From positions 96,898 through 160,897 of the forward strand of contig NZ_LAYY01000010.1 in the NCBI RefSeq assembly GCF_000986785.1: a DNA stretch of 64,000 nucleotides. The letters run 5' to 3'. The position numbers and the translations under genes are program-made. The stretch comes from Mesobacillus campisalis. GTDB taxonomy: Bacteria; Bacillota; Bacilli; Bacillales; Cytobacillaceae. Of this stretch, positions 8,333 through 16,275 are shown in pieces (position 1 is the stretch's first letter; each line of letters opens with the position of its first letter). Under the pieces are notes generated by a model, which made no database searches, was not told where the DNA came from, and saw nothing but the letters and a program-made list of their open reading frames with translations.

Positions 8333-9127
8333 ATGCATTTTATCTGGAAAGAATGGCTTGAAAATATCAGAAGCAAAGGTTTCTGGCTTTCCATGGCCAT
8401 CATCCTCGTCGTCACCATCCTATTGCTCACAAGGTCTTCATTCAGCTATGACCAAGGCTTTTATATTCTGCTCGTGAACCTGTTTGAAAGCCTGCTGTAT
8501 GTGATTCCCATCCTTTGCCTGTTCCTTGGCGGCTTTTCCGTCTTCCAGGAGAAAGAGCAGAAAACACTGGTCATGCTTTTGACCCGACAGGAAAGCCGTC
8601 TCAGCTTTTTACTGAAAAAGAGCCTCGGCATCCAGGCGACCCTGCTTGGCCCCGTGCTGATCTGGTTTTTTGTCTACCTGGTGCCGCTGAAGTTCTACTT
8701 TGATGTCCAGCTGTCCCATTACTTCCTGTTCCTGGCTGCCCTGGCCAGCCTCATGCTCGTTTTCACACAGCTTGGTGTCCTGATTGGGAGCATCAGCCGG
8801 TCCAGAATGCAGATTACCGGGGTGGCTGTCATTCTATGGTTCTACTTCTTCTTCCTGCATGATTTTGTCCTGCTGTCACTCCTACCTGACGTGACGCATG
8901 ACAACGTCAAGCTGTTCTCTACCGCCTTCTTCCTTAACCCGATCCAGGCTGGAAGGCTGTTTCTCGAGTCGGGTCTCGGGCTCTACTCGTTCGGGCACAT
9001 GTCAAGGCTGCTGCAGTCGTTCATGTGGCTTTCGCCAGGCATCTTTTTCAGCATCAACCTGCTGTTCTGGCTGGGCGCCTCCTTTGGCGGGGCCGTCCTG
9101 ATGCATCGCAAGGAGGGATTTGAATGA
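8333..9127 (+). CDS. nosY: NosY, ABC transporter permease
   Basis: The 264-residue membrane protein has about six hydrophobic segments and the ABC-2 permease pattern (FQEKEQKTL after the second segment). It forms the transporter NosFY with the ATPase encoded next, thought to export a sulfur species or power NosD during CuZ assembly. A GGGAG site precedes the ATG. The stop overlaps the nosF start by four bases (ATGA), so translation is probably coupled. Confidence 0.9.
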   Translation: MHFIWKEWLENIRSKGFWLSMAIILVVTILLLTRSSFSYDQGFYILLVNLFESLLYVIPILCLFLGGFSVFQEKEQKTLVMLLTRQESRLSFLLKKSLGIQATLLGPVLIWFFVYLVPLKFYFDVQLSHYFLFLAALASLMLVFTQLGVLIGSISRSRMQITGVAVILWFYFFFLHDFVLLSLLPDVTHDNVKLFSTAFFLNPIQAGRLFLESGLGLYSFGHMSRLLQSFMWLSPGIFFSINLLFWLGASFGGAVLMHRKEGFE

Positions 9128-9792
9128 TAGACGTATCCGGATTGACTCTTTCATTTGGCAGTAAAAAGGTACTGGACCATGTTTCACTTAATATCGAAAA
9201 AAATGAAATTTGCGCTCTTGTCGGACGGAACGGGGCCGGGAAATCAACCTTCATCAACTGCCTGCTCGGCCTCGCGCCTGCACAGGGAGGCCGCATTGCC
9301 ATCAATGGCAAGGAGCAGGCCAAAACAAAAAGCTGGATAAACGAAATTTCCTATCTTCCGGAGAAATTCATGCTTTACCCAGCCTTAACCGGCTATGAAA
9401 ATATGAAGTTTTTCGCCCAATCGGGGAAGGGCAAGGCAAATGAGGAGAGGATTAAGGAAATCCTCACATCTGTGGGACTCTGGAAAGACCGCGATTTTCC
9501 TGTCAAAAGCTACTCGAAAGGAATGCTGCAGCGGCTCGGTCTGGCGGTGATCCTTTACCCCGACAGCGGCATCATCATCCTGGACGAACCGACCAGCGGC
9601 ATCGATCCCATCGGCCGGCAGGAAATATTGAAAGTGCTGAAAGAGCTTAAAAACAAGACCATCCTGCTTTCTTCCCATCATCTGGATGAAATTCAGCAGA
9701 TCTGCAGCACTGTTGCTTTCCTGGAAGAAGGAAAGATGACGAAATATACCGTAGACGGATTTTTAATCCAACAGCGCCTGGGAGGTTTTTAA
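9124..9792 (+). CDS. nosF: NosF, ABC transporter ATP-binding protein
   Basis: The ATPase partner of NosY. Walker A is GRNGAGKST (34-42), the signature is a variant SYSKGMLQRL, Walker B is GIIILDEPTSGIDP and the switch region is LLSSHHLDE. At 222 residues it is shorter than many NosF proteins (about 300), lacking an extended C-terminal domain. It overlaps nosY, and the next gene starts one base after its stop, so nosDYF and the lipoprotein are one transcription unit. Confidence 0.92.
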   Translation: MIDVSGLTLSFGSKKVLDHVSLNIEKNEICALVGRNGAGKSTFINCLLGLAPAQGGRIAINGKEQAKTKSWINEISYLPEKFMLYPALTGYENMKFFAQSGKGKANEERIKEILTSVGLWKDRDFPVKSYSKGMLQRLGLAVILYPDSGIIILDEPTSGIDPIGRQEILKVLKELKNKTILLSSHHLDEIQQICSTVAFLEEGKMTKYTVDGFLIQQRLGGF

Positions 9793-9793
9793 C

Positions 9794-10696
9794 ATGAAAA
9801 AGTGGAGCCTATTGCTCATTATGATGCTGGCCCTTGTCCTCGCCGCCTGCAGCGGGAAACCGGACTGGAAAGCGGAAATCACCAAAGAACCTGTTTTTTC
9901 AAGCGGAAAGGAGTCGCAAATGGTGCTCTCCGTTTCGGAAAACAGCTCCCCTGTCAGTGATTTGAGCATCAAAGCGCAGCTAACCATGGTGGACATGGAT
10001 CATGGAAGTTTTGATGCTGCCTTGGAAGAACAGGAAGACGGAACATACGCCGCCAAAGTGAAGCTGCCGATGGCCGGGAAGTGGGAAGCTGTGTTCACCC
10101 TCGAAAAAGACGGCAAGCAGCTTGAACAAGTCGCCGAAATGAATGTTGAAAAAGCAGACGGCGTCGCTGCCATCAACGGCGAGTGGATCACACAGGAAGA
10201 CCTTGATTTCTATGCTTTTATCAATGAATTGCATATCGAAATGGCTCGTGAAACCGACCGTGGAAAATACAGCGGCGACGAGCTAGAAGAAGCCATGGCC
10301 TACTGGGATATGCAGCTGGAAATGAATGAAAACCAAAACCAGCTGATTGCGCAAATCATCCGCCTGCGGGCGATGGCAATGCTCGGAAGCGAAAAAGGCC
10401 ACACCGCCAGCGAGCAGGAAGTGAACGATGAAATCGCCAAGGTCCGCAGCCAGTACAATGAATCGTCTGCTGCCAAACAGCTGATTGAACAATATGGAGA
10501 GGAAAAGTTCTGGAAGTACCAGCAGGAGCAATACGCAAGAATTGTCCTGACGCAAAAGGTCCAGCAGGACGTCGTGGAGCTGGTCAAGCAGGAAAACCCT
10601 AAAGCAAGTGCGCAGGAAGTCCAGTTCACCGCCGAAAAGAAATACGAAGAGCTTCTTGTTTCCCAGGTGGATTCATTGAAGATCGAGCTTTTATAA
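9794..10696 (+). CDS. Lipoprotein with YtkA-like and SurA-N-like domains, last nos gene
   Basis: A lipobox (LVLAAC, Cys19) predicts a membrane-anchored exported protein of 300 residues. Residues about 40-110 look like the YtkA-like domain (TMVDMDHG, then PMAGKWEAVF), a fold found in copper-related proteins. From about residue 118 (AINGEWITQEDLDFY) to the end it is helical and charged, like the N-terminal chaperone domain of SurA/PrsA foldases, but with no parvulin domain. It begins one base after nosF and ends the operon, where many nos clusters have nosL. A copper delivery or NosZ folding role is inferred only from this position and domain make-up. Confidence 0.7.
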   Translation: MKKWSLLLIMMLALVLAACSGKPDWKAEITKEPVFSSGKESQMVLSVSENSSPVSDLSIKAQLTMVDMDHGSFDAALEEQEDGTYAAKVKLPMAGKWEAVFTLEKDGKQLEQVAEMNVEKADGVAAINGEWITQEDLDFYAFINELHIEMARETDRGKYSGDELEEAMAYWDMQLEMNENQNQLIAQIIRLRAMAMLGSEKGHTASEQEVNDEIAKVRSQYNESSAAKQLIEQYGEEKFWKYQQEQYARIVLTQKVQQDVVELVKQENPKASAQEVQFTAEKKYEELLVSQVDSLKIELL

Positions 10697-10701
10697 CACA
10701 A

Positions 10702-10736
10702 AGAGAGCAGCCCCGAATGGCTGCTCTCTCGTTTTG
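10702..10736 (+). terminator. Terminator of the nos operon
   Basis: GAGAGCAGCC pairs with GGCTGCTCTC around a CCGAAT loop, followed by a short T-rich stretch (TCGTTTTG), six bases after the last nos gene. Confidence 0.8.
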
Positions 10737-10776
10737 CAAACTAAAAATGCCCAAGGCTGGTTGTGAAAGACAAAAA

Positions 10777-10877
10777 CAGGCAATTATGGTGCGAAGTTCT
10801 TGGTTAAAACAAGAAGAGACAGCGAAATTGCGCCAGTTTTATCCAAGATAACTTCGTTCTTAAAGGATAATTGCCTT
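10777..10877. repeat. Long imperfect inverted repeat
   Basis: CAGGCAATTAT at 10777 pairs with ATAATTGCCTTG at 10867, and GCGAAGTTCTTGG pairs with CCAAGATAACTTCG just inside, leaving a 35-40-bp centre that itself has GTTTTA/TAAAAC ends. It forms a 100-bp hairpin in the convergent gap after the nos terminator. No coding potential. Confidence 0.6.
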
Positions 10878-10899
10878 GCTTAGCACTCCTCATCACATG

Positions 10900-10983
10900 A
10901 TTACATCAATTTTTTCCGGGATTGCATCAATTCCCTGGATTATTGCATCAATTCCCGAAGATATTGCATCAATTATTTGTTTT
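10900..10983. repeat. 21-bp tandem array, four units (ATTGCATCAATT...)
   Basis: Four consecutive 21-bp units start at 10900, 10921, 10942 and 10963. Each begins ATTRCATCAATT and ends with a variable 9-bp tail. The array lies between the convergent nos operon and the sugar dehydrogenase gene. An ORF reads through it as a seven-residue repeat (IASIPxx), but it has no ribosome site. Confidence 0.85.
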
Positions 10984-11130
10984 ATTCGCCATACCGGTGT
11001 CCAAATTGTGACAAGGCGGCATTATCTCCCCAAATGGTTCGACATCCTGCCAATAAAAAAAGACCGCAGGCAGTTCAAAAGATTTGCCTGCAGTGTTGCC
11101 GATCAGCCCAAGCAGCTGCTCTCTTCCTAT

Positions 11131-12234
11131 TTATTCACTAAACGATGACAAAGGGATTTTATACAGCTTATCGTCATCTTCCTGCGGCGACCCGCGTCCA
11201 TCGGTATTGTTGGAGATAAAGTACAGCTCGTCGTCTTGGATCATGACATCGCGGATGCGGCCGAGGCCGGACACGACCTCCCTTTTCTCTTTCTTTTCAA
11301 TGTCAAATTCAAGCACAGCGCTGCCTCTCAGTGCGGCCACATACAGTTTCCCGTCCAGCACCGCCATTCCTGAAGGCGCCCACGTATTCTCGCCCGACTG
11401 GAACAGCGGACTTTCCATTCCCTGCTTTTCTTCATCGCCAGTGATCTCCGGCCAGCCGTAATTGCTCCCTGGTTCTATCACATTGATTTCATCGCGGGCA
11501 CTCGGGCCATGCTCGCTCGCAAACATCGTCCCGTCCTCATCCCACACCATTCCCTGCGGGTTGCGGTGGCCATAGCTGAATACATAGGAATCCGCGAATG
11601 GATTGTCATCCGGAATCGTACCGTCCAGGTTCAGGCGGAGAATCTTCCCAGCAAGTGAACCCAGATCCTGGGCCAGCTCCGGCCGTGAAGCATCCCCTGC
11701 ACTCGCATACAGCTTGCCGTCAGGCCCAATTGCCAGCCGGCCGCCATGGTGCACATTGCCGCTCGGAATCTGATCAAGCAACAGCTTACTTTCCACCCAG
11801 ACATCCTTTTTCAGCGTCAGTTGCACAATCCGGTTGTACTGACCTCCGTCTTCATACGTGTAATAGGCAAAGGCCTGGTTCGACTCCGCAAAGTCAGGCG
11901 CCAGCACAAGGCCGAGCAGCCCTGCTTCTGCCGCTTCCGAAAGCGGCTTTTCCAGCTGCACTTCCTGTCTGGCCTGTCCGCCATCACCGATTCGGACAAT
12001 TGCCCCTTCACGCTCGCTCACATAAAAGACTTCCCCCGTCTTGTTGATCGACCACGGAATCCTCAAATTGTCTGCCAGCACTTCCGCCTCAGCTGGCCGT
12101 GCCGCTGTTTCCTGTTCCTCCACCCGGTCCGGCTGTTTCGCCCCGCCTGGCTGGCTTGCTTCATCCTGGCCCGGACCGCCGCTAGAGCACGCTCCCAGCA
12201 GGAGTGCCAGCATAATGAACATGATTCCTCTCAT
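11131..12234 (-). CDS. PQQ-dependent sugar dehydrogenase family lipoprotein
   Basis: A lipobox (LLLGACSS) predicts a surface lipoprotein of 367 residues, with a Gln/Glu-rich linker to about residue 50. The rest is a six-bladed propeller of the glucose/sorbosone dehydrogenase family (YliI/Asd-like): LADNLRIPWSI, GLLGLVLAPDF, HHGGRLAIGPDGKLY, SYGHRNPQGM and SEHGPSARDEIN are typical. Such enzymes oxidise aldose sugars using PQQ. No PQQ synthesis genes are seen here, so the cofactor may be imported or the activity may differ. AAAGGA precedes the ATG. It converges on the nos operon. Confidence 0.85.
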   Translation of the reverse strand: MRGIMFIMLALLLGACSSGGPGQDEASQPGGAKQPDRVEEQETAARPAEAEVLADNLRIPWSINKTGEVFYVSEREGAIVRIGDGGQARQEVQLEKPLSEAAEAGLLGLVLAPDFAESNQAFAYYTYEDGGQYNRIVQLTLKKDVWVESKLLLDQIPSGNVHHGGRLAIGPDGKLYASAGDASRPELAQDLGSLAGKILRLNLDGTIPDDNPFADSYVFSYGHRNPQGMVWDEDGTMFASEHGPSARDEINVIEPGSNYGWPEITGDEEKQGMESPLFQSGENTWAPSGMAVLDGKLYVAALRGSAVLEFDIEKKEKREVVSGLGRIRDVMIQDDELYFISNNTDGRGSPQEDDDKLYKIPLSSFSE

Positions 12235-12288
12235 CCAACCATTCCTTTCACCAAAAAATTTGGCGCCGGAAAGATGTTTGTCTAGTTG

Positions 12289-13146
12289 CTATTCCAATAC
12301 TTCCAGAATCGCCTTTCCTACTCCGCTTTCATCATTGGTCGAGGTTACTACATCACACTCGGCCTGAATCGCAAACCCAGCGTTTCCCATCGCCACTGCT
12401 CTTCCTGCGCGCGTGAGCATTGACAAGTCATTCTCGTTGTCGCCAATGGCCATCGTTTCCGACATTTCCAATCCTCTTTCTTTTACAAAAGCTTCAAGTG
12501 CAATCCCTTTCTGCGCTTTTTCGCTTGTGATCTCAATATTGGAGTGCCCGGATGAGCTGAGCGCCAGCCCTTCAATCACCGACAATGCTTCCCGGCCTTC
12601 CGCCTGCTTCTCGTCATCAAAGGAAAAGGCGAGAAACTTGTAAATCTGGTGCTCATCATTGTCAAACAGCTCATCATAGCTGTCAACCACATGAACAAGC
12701 CCTTTCTCGAACCTTTCTTCTGCTCCTTTTAAAATGACATCCACCGGAGCTTCAGGGTTGGCTGAAGAGAAAATGTCCACAATGACCGTGATTCCTTTAT
12801 CGCGGTCATCCGTAAAGGTCCCCTGATTCGTATATACTTCAAAATAAATTTCCTTTTCATTAAGGATCCTTGCAGCTTCCTTCGCCTGGGCCTTTGACAG
12901 CGGATTGGTCGCAACCACTTCGCCATCAGGGGAGCGTACTTCTGCGCCATTGACACAGATCGCGGGCAGCTGCAGCCCGGCCTCCCTCAGGACAAACATC
13001 GCCTCATCGTATGAACGGCCTGTTGCCACGACCACTTCAACGCCTTGTTCCTTTGCTTGTAAAATTGCCGACTTGTTTTCTTCCGTAATTTGCTGCGCCG
13101 AATTCAATAATGTTCCATCCATATCTGTTGCAATGCACTTAATCAT
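12289..13146 (-). CDS. Cof-type HAD hydrolase
   Basis: A cytoplasmic phosphatase of the Cof/YwpJ branch (type IIB HAD). Motif I is DMDGTLLNS near the N-terminus, motif II is VATGRSYDEA, the conserved lysine is in SEKAQKG, and the motif III/IV region is AIGDNENDLSML, which binds magnesium. The cap domain sits between them. Substrates are probably small sugar phosphates or nucleotides and cannot be told from sequence. ATG 13146 has AGAAGG 8 nt upstream; a GTG three codons earlier overlaps that site. 285 aa is normal. Confidence 0.88.
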   Translation of the reverse strand: MIKCIATDMDGTLLNSAQQITEENKSAILQAKEQGVEVVVATGRSYDEAMFVLREAGLQLPAICVNGAEVRSPDGEVVATNPLSKAQAKEAARILNEKEIYFEVYTNQGTFTDDRDKGITVIVDIFSSANPEAPVDVILKGAEERFEKGLVHVVDSYDELFDNDEHQIYKFLAFSFDDEKQAEGREALSVIEGLALSSSGHSNIEITSEKAQKGIALEAFVKERGLEMSETMAIGDNENDLSMLTRAGRAVAMGNAGFAIQAECDVVTSTNDESGVGKAILEVLE

Positions 13147-13227
13147 GTTTTTCACCTTCTATGTAGTTTATCCAGGCGCCACTACTGCCAGGAATTTGGA
13201 TATGTGCCATTCTACCATGAATTGTCT

Positions 13228-13917
13228 TCATTCTCCCGGAAAAAGCCTTGCAGGCAAATGGCGGCTTCCTTCACGAACGCTGAGCGGCGCAAGCCGATGG
13301 GAGGAAATAAAGCTTTTCACCGATTCCGGATTGGTCTTCGAATATTCCCTGAGCGCCCAGCCAATCCCTTTCTGGATAAAAAACTCCTTGCTGTCTGCAT
13401 TGAGCGTGATATAGCGGTAAAGCAGCTCCTCATTTGTCCGCTCCTTATACTTCAATTGAAAAATGATTGCCGACCTTCTTAGCCACATATCACTGGCCAC
13501 AGCCCAGTGCTCGATTTCCTCCTGAATCAGTTCGGGATGATCCGCGGCAATTTTCCCAACCGGTTTCTGCGCTAGCATGTCGACCGTATCCCACCATGAT
13601 TTGCTCGTAATCAGCTTCTTCATCAGATAAAAATGCTCTTTCGTGAGCTGCTTAAGGAATTTTTCAATATAATCCATTGCAGCTGCCTGAAGTTCCCGTT
13701 CGGGAAAGTCCCATAAAGAAAGGACAAATTCCTCGCTAAAAGGCTGCTTCAGAATGCCTGTTTCCGTAAAGAATTGTTTTTCAATTTCCCTCCTTTGCGG
13801 CGTCTTGATGCCAAAGAACGGAAATTTACCTTTCATATAGGCCTTCATATGTACCGCATTTTCCTTATTTGCCTTTTCTGCCATCATGCTTCTTAACTGT
13901 TCCGCCAGTTTTTTCAT
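13228..13917 (-). CDS. AlkD-like DNA alkylation repair protein
   Basis: A cytoplasmic HEAT-like-repeat DNA glycosylase of the AlkC/AlkD superfamily (DNA alkylation repair), which removes alkylated purines without base flipping. Typical segments are FFGIKTPQRREI near the N-terminus, LITSKSWWDTVDMLA, SDMWLRRSAIIFQL and FFIQKGIGWALREYSKTNP, with the Trp and Asp residues used by this fold to contact DNA. ATG 13917 is chosen because GAGG lies 8 nt upstream, giving 229 residues, close to the usual 225-240. The gene reads away from the repeat at 14016-14320. Confidence 0.88.
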   Translation of the reverse strand: MKKLAEQLRSMMAEKANKENAVHMKAYMKGKFPFFGIKTPQRREIEKQFFTETGILKQPFSEEFVLSLWDFPERELQAAAMDYIEKFLKQLTKEHFYLMKKLITSKSWWDTVDMLAQKPVGKIAADHPELIQEEIEHWAVASDMWLRRSAIIFQLKYKERTNEELLYRYITLNADSKEFFIQKGIGWALREYSKTNPESVKSFISSHRLAPLSVREGSRHLPARLFPGE

Positions 13918-14015
13918 GTCGTTACCTCTATCCTGAATATTTTCATTATTGCCGTATGGCACTGGGGTGATTCCTTTATATTGGCTTCGGTTACGTTTAC
14001 AATTAATTATAACCT

Positions 14016-14320
14016 GGCTGTGTTACATTAGCCTGTTGATTTCCATTACAGGCGCTTCGCTTTCCGCGGGCGGCCCGGAGAGCCTGTCTTGCTTCGCCTC
14101 CTAGAAACTCAACAAACTTCAGCTCCTCCTGCAGAAGCAAAGAACGCTTCTTTGTCGGAGCCTCCAGTTTGCTCGTTTCTGGACAGTCGGCATACGCATT
14201 TCTTACTCCTCGGTGCTTCGGCACCTGCGGGGTCTCCCCTGACCCGTACTCCCGCAGGAGTCTCGCGCCTTCCACTCCAATCAACAGGATTGACAATCAC
14301 CAATCGCCGTTAACACAGCC
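14016..14320. repeat. Dispersed TIR-type repeat, copy 2 (305 bp)
   Basis: The ends GGCTGTGTTA (14016-14025) and TAACACAGCC (14311-14320) are inverted, and TGTTGATT/AATCAACA pair just inside. The body matches 1-289 closely. It fills most of the 431-bp divergent gap between the alkD-like gene and bmrA, ending 28 bp before the bmrA start, so the bmrA promoter must lie within or at the edge of the element. No transposase is encoded; a target-site duplication is not clear. Confidence 0.85.
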
Positions 14321-14348
14321 AACCATAAAATAGACTGGAGCTAATGGC

Positions 14349-16091
14349 ATGCGTTCTGAAAGACGTCTTGATTGGAAATCGCTTTTTCATTTGATGAGGG
14401 GGGCCAATGTGCCGAAGTGGATGATCGCTCTTGGGATTGGCCTCAGTCTGCTGGAGACGGTGGCCAGGCTGATTGTTCCCTGGTTTACTAAGAACCTGGT
14501 GGACCAGTTGTCGATTGCGGCCCTGGATCCTTCCATCATCGTGCTTCTGGGAATCACCTTTATCCTGCAGACAGCCGCTGGTGCTTTTTCCTATTACTTC
14601 CTGGCGTATATGGGTGAAAGCGTGGTCGCTTCCATCAGGAGGGAGCTGTGGAACCAGGTGCTGCACCTGCAGATTCCTTATTTCGACCAGCATGAATCTG
14701 GCGAAACGATGAGCCGCATCACCCAGGACACCAATATTGTCAAAAACCTGATCACCCAGCACCTAATCACCTTTATCACCGGAATCATATCCATCATCGG
14801 TGCGGTCGCCATCCTCCTGGTTATCGACTGGAAGATGACGCTGATCATGATTACCTCTGTTCCCCTCGCCCTGCTGATCATCATGCCGCTCGGGCGGAAA
14901 ATGTATAAAATTTCAAAGGCCACCCAGGACGAAATGGCCGGCTTTTCGGGGAACCTTGGGCGAGTGCTGTCCGATATCAGGCTCGTAAAAGCCTATCATG
15001 CCGAAAACGCCGAAGAAGCCAAAGGCAACACAGGCATTTCCCACCTGTTTCAGTTCGGCCTTAAGGAAGCAAAAATCCAGGCAGTGATTTCGCCATTCAT
15101 GACTTTTATCATGATGCTTGTGCTCGCCATTCTCATCGGGTACGGTGGCGTCAGGGTCGCCTCCGGCACGCTGACGGCTGGCTCGCTCGTGGCCATCATC
15201 ATTTACATGTTCCAAATCGTCGTGCCGTTTGCGCAGATGGCCTCCTTCTTTACGGCGCTTCAAAAAGCAACCGGCGCAACGGAAAGGATCCAGGAAATCC
15301 TCGCGCTCGAAAGGGAAAACAACGGAAAAGGGCTTCCTGTCCATCATGCCGACCAGAACCTTTCCTTTGAACATCTCTCGTTCTCCTATGAAAACGAAAC
15401 GCCGATTTTAAAGAACATTTCTCTGGAGGTTCCTGCGGGGAAAACGACCGCTTTTGTTGGACCCAGCGGCAGCGGCAAGACCACCATCTTCGGTTTAATC
15501 GAACGGTTTTACCAGCCAACACAAGGGCGCATCCTGCTTGGAAACAGCCCAATCCATGATTTCAGTCTGGCTTCATGGCGCAGCCAGATTGGCTATGTCT
15601 CGCAGGAAAGCCCCATCATGTCAGGCACCATAAGGGACAACATTGCCTATGGAATGGAACGGGAAGTCACAGATGAAGAAATCAGGGCAGCTGCAAAGCG
15701 TGCCAATGCCGCAGAATTCATTGAATCCCTTCCCAAAGGCTACGAAACCGAGGTCGGTGAACGGGGGATCAAGCTTTCAGGCGGACAGCGCCAGCGGGTC
15801 GCTATCGCACGCGCACTAATCCGCAACCCTCAGATCCTGCTGCTTGACGAAGCAACCTCCAACCTCGACAGCGCTTCCGAGGTGCTGGTGCAGAAGGCTC
15901 TCGCTGTGCTCATGGAAGGACGGACCACCCTTGTCATCGCCCACCGCCTGTCCACAGTGGTCGATGCCGACCAGATTGTCGTGATAGAAAAAGGCGAGAT
16001 AACCGGAATCGGTACCCATCAGGAACTGCTTTCCAACCATGATTTATACAGGGAGCTTGCCCAGCAGCAGCTCCGGGGCGATCAAGCATAA
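14349..16091 (+). CDS. bmrA: Multidrug ABC exporter BmrA-like (half transporter)
   Basis: A homodimeric ABC exporter of 580 residues. The first about 320 residues hold six membrane segments; the ATPase follows with Walker A GPSGSGKTT, the Q-loop segment GYVSQESPIMSGTIRDN, signature LSGGQRQR, Walker B ILLLDEATSNLDS and switch VIAHRLST. The match to B. subtilis BmrA (YvcC) runs end to end, including SGETMSRITQDT and the C-terminal EITGIGTHQELL. BmrA exports hydrophobic drugs. GGAG lies 8 nt before the ATG. Confidence 0.9.
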   Translation: MRSERRLDWKSLFHLMRGANVPKWMIALGIGLSLLETVARLIVPWFTKNLVDQLSIAALDPSIIVLLGITFILQTAAGAFSYYFLAYMGESVVASIRRELWNQVLHLQIPYFDQHESGETMSRITQDTNIVKNLITQHLITFITGIISIIGAVAILLVIDWKMTLIMITSVPLALLIIMPLGRKMYKISKATQDEMAGFSGNLGRVLSDIRLVKAYHAENAEEAKGNTGISHLFQFGLKEAKIQAVISPFMTFIMMLVLAILIGYGGVRVASGTLTAGSLVAIIIYMFQIVVPFAQMASFFTALQKATGATERIQEILALERENNGKGLPVHHADQNLSFEHLSFSYENETPILKNISLEVPAGKTTAFVGPSGSGKTTIFGLIERFYQPTQGRILLGNSPIHDFSLASWRSQIGYVSQESPIMSGTIRDNIAYGMEREVTDEEIRAAAKRANAAEFIESLPKGYETEVGERGIKLSGGQRQRVAIARALIRNPQILLLDEATSNLDSASEVLVQKALAVLMEGRTTLVIAHRLSTVVDADQIVVIEKGEITGIGTHQELLSNHDLYRELAQQQLRGDQA

Positions 16092-16127
16092 AAGTTCGGC
16101 TACCATCCGGACTATTTTGTTTTTTTA
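16092..16127 (+). terminator. Weak terminator after bmrA
   Basis: AGTTCGG pairs with CCGGACT (one G-T pair) around CTACCAT, followed by ATTTTGTTTTTTT. Confidence 0.55.
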
Positions 16128-16275
16128 CAATAATATTCTCCCAGTTCGTTTAAGCTAATAATATCCCGGGAAATAATACACGGAATTATCAGATACGTAA
16201 AAAGGGTTGGCAAAAATATTATTCTGCATTAAAATGAACAAGTCTTTATAAATATGTATTTTAAGGGTGGTTTAG

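Noticed and set aside
10900..10983. Possible CRISPR array
   Set aside because: Units are 21 bp with no unique spacers of about 30 bp and no cas genes; the same holds for the arrays at 21160, 48943 and 63384.
10876..11148. ORF through the first 21-bp array, with IASI-type heptads
   Set aside because: No ribosome site, the heptads follow automatically from a 21-bp period, and the remainder has no protein-like composition.
14011..14325. Target-site duplication around TIR copy 2
   Set aside because: AACC occurs near both ends but not in the exact flanking position, so no duplication can be claimed.
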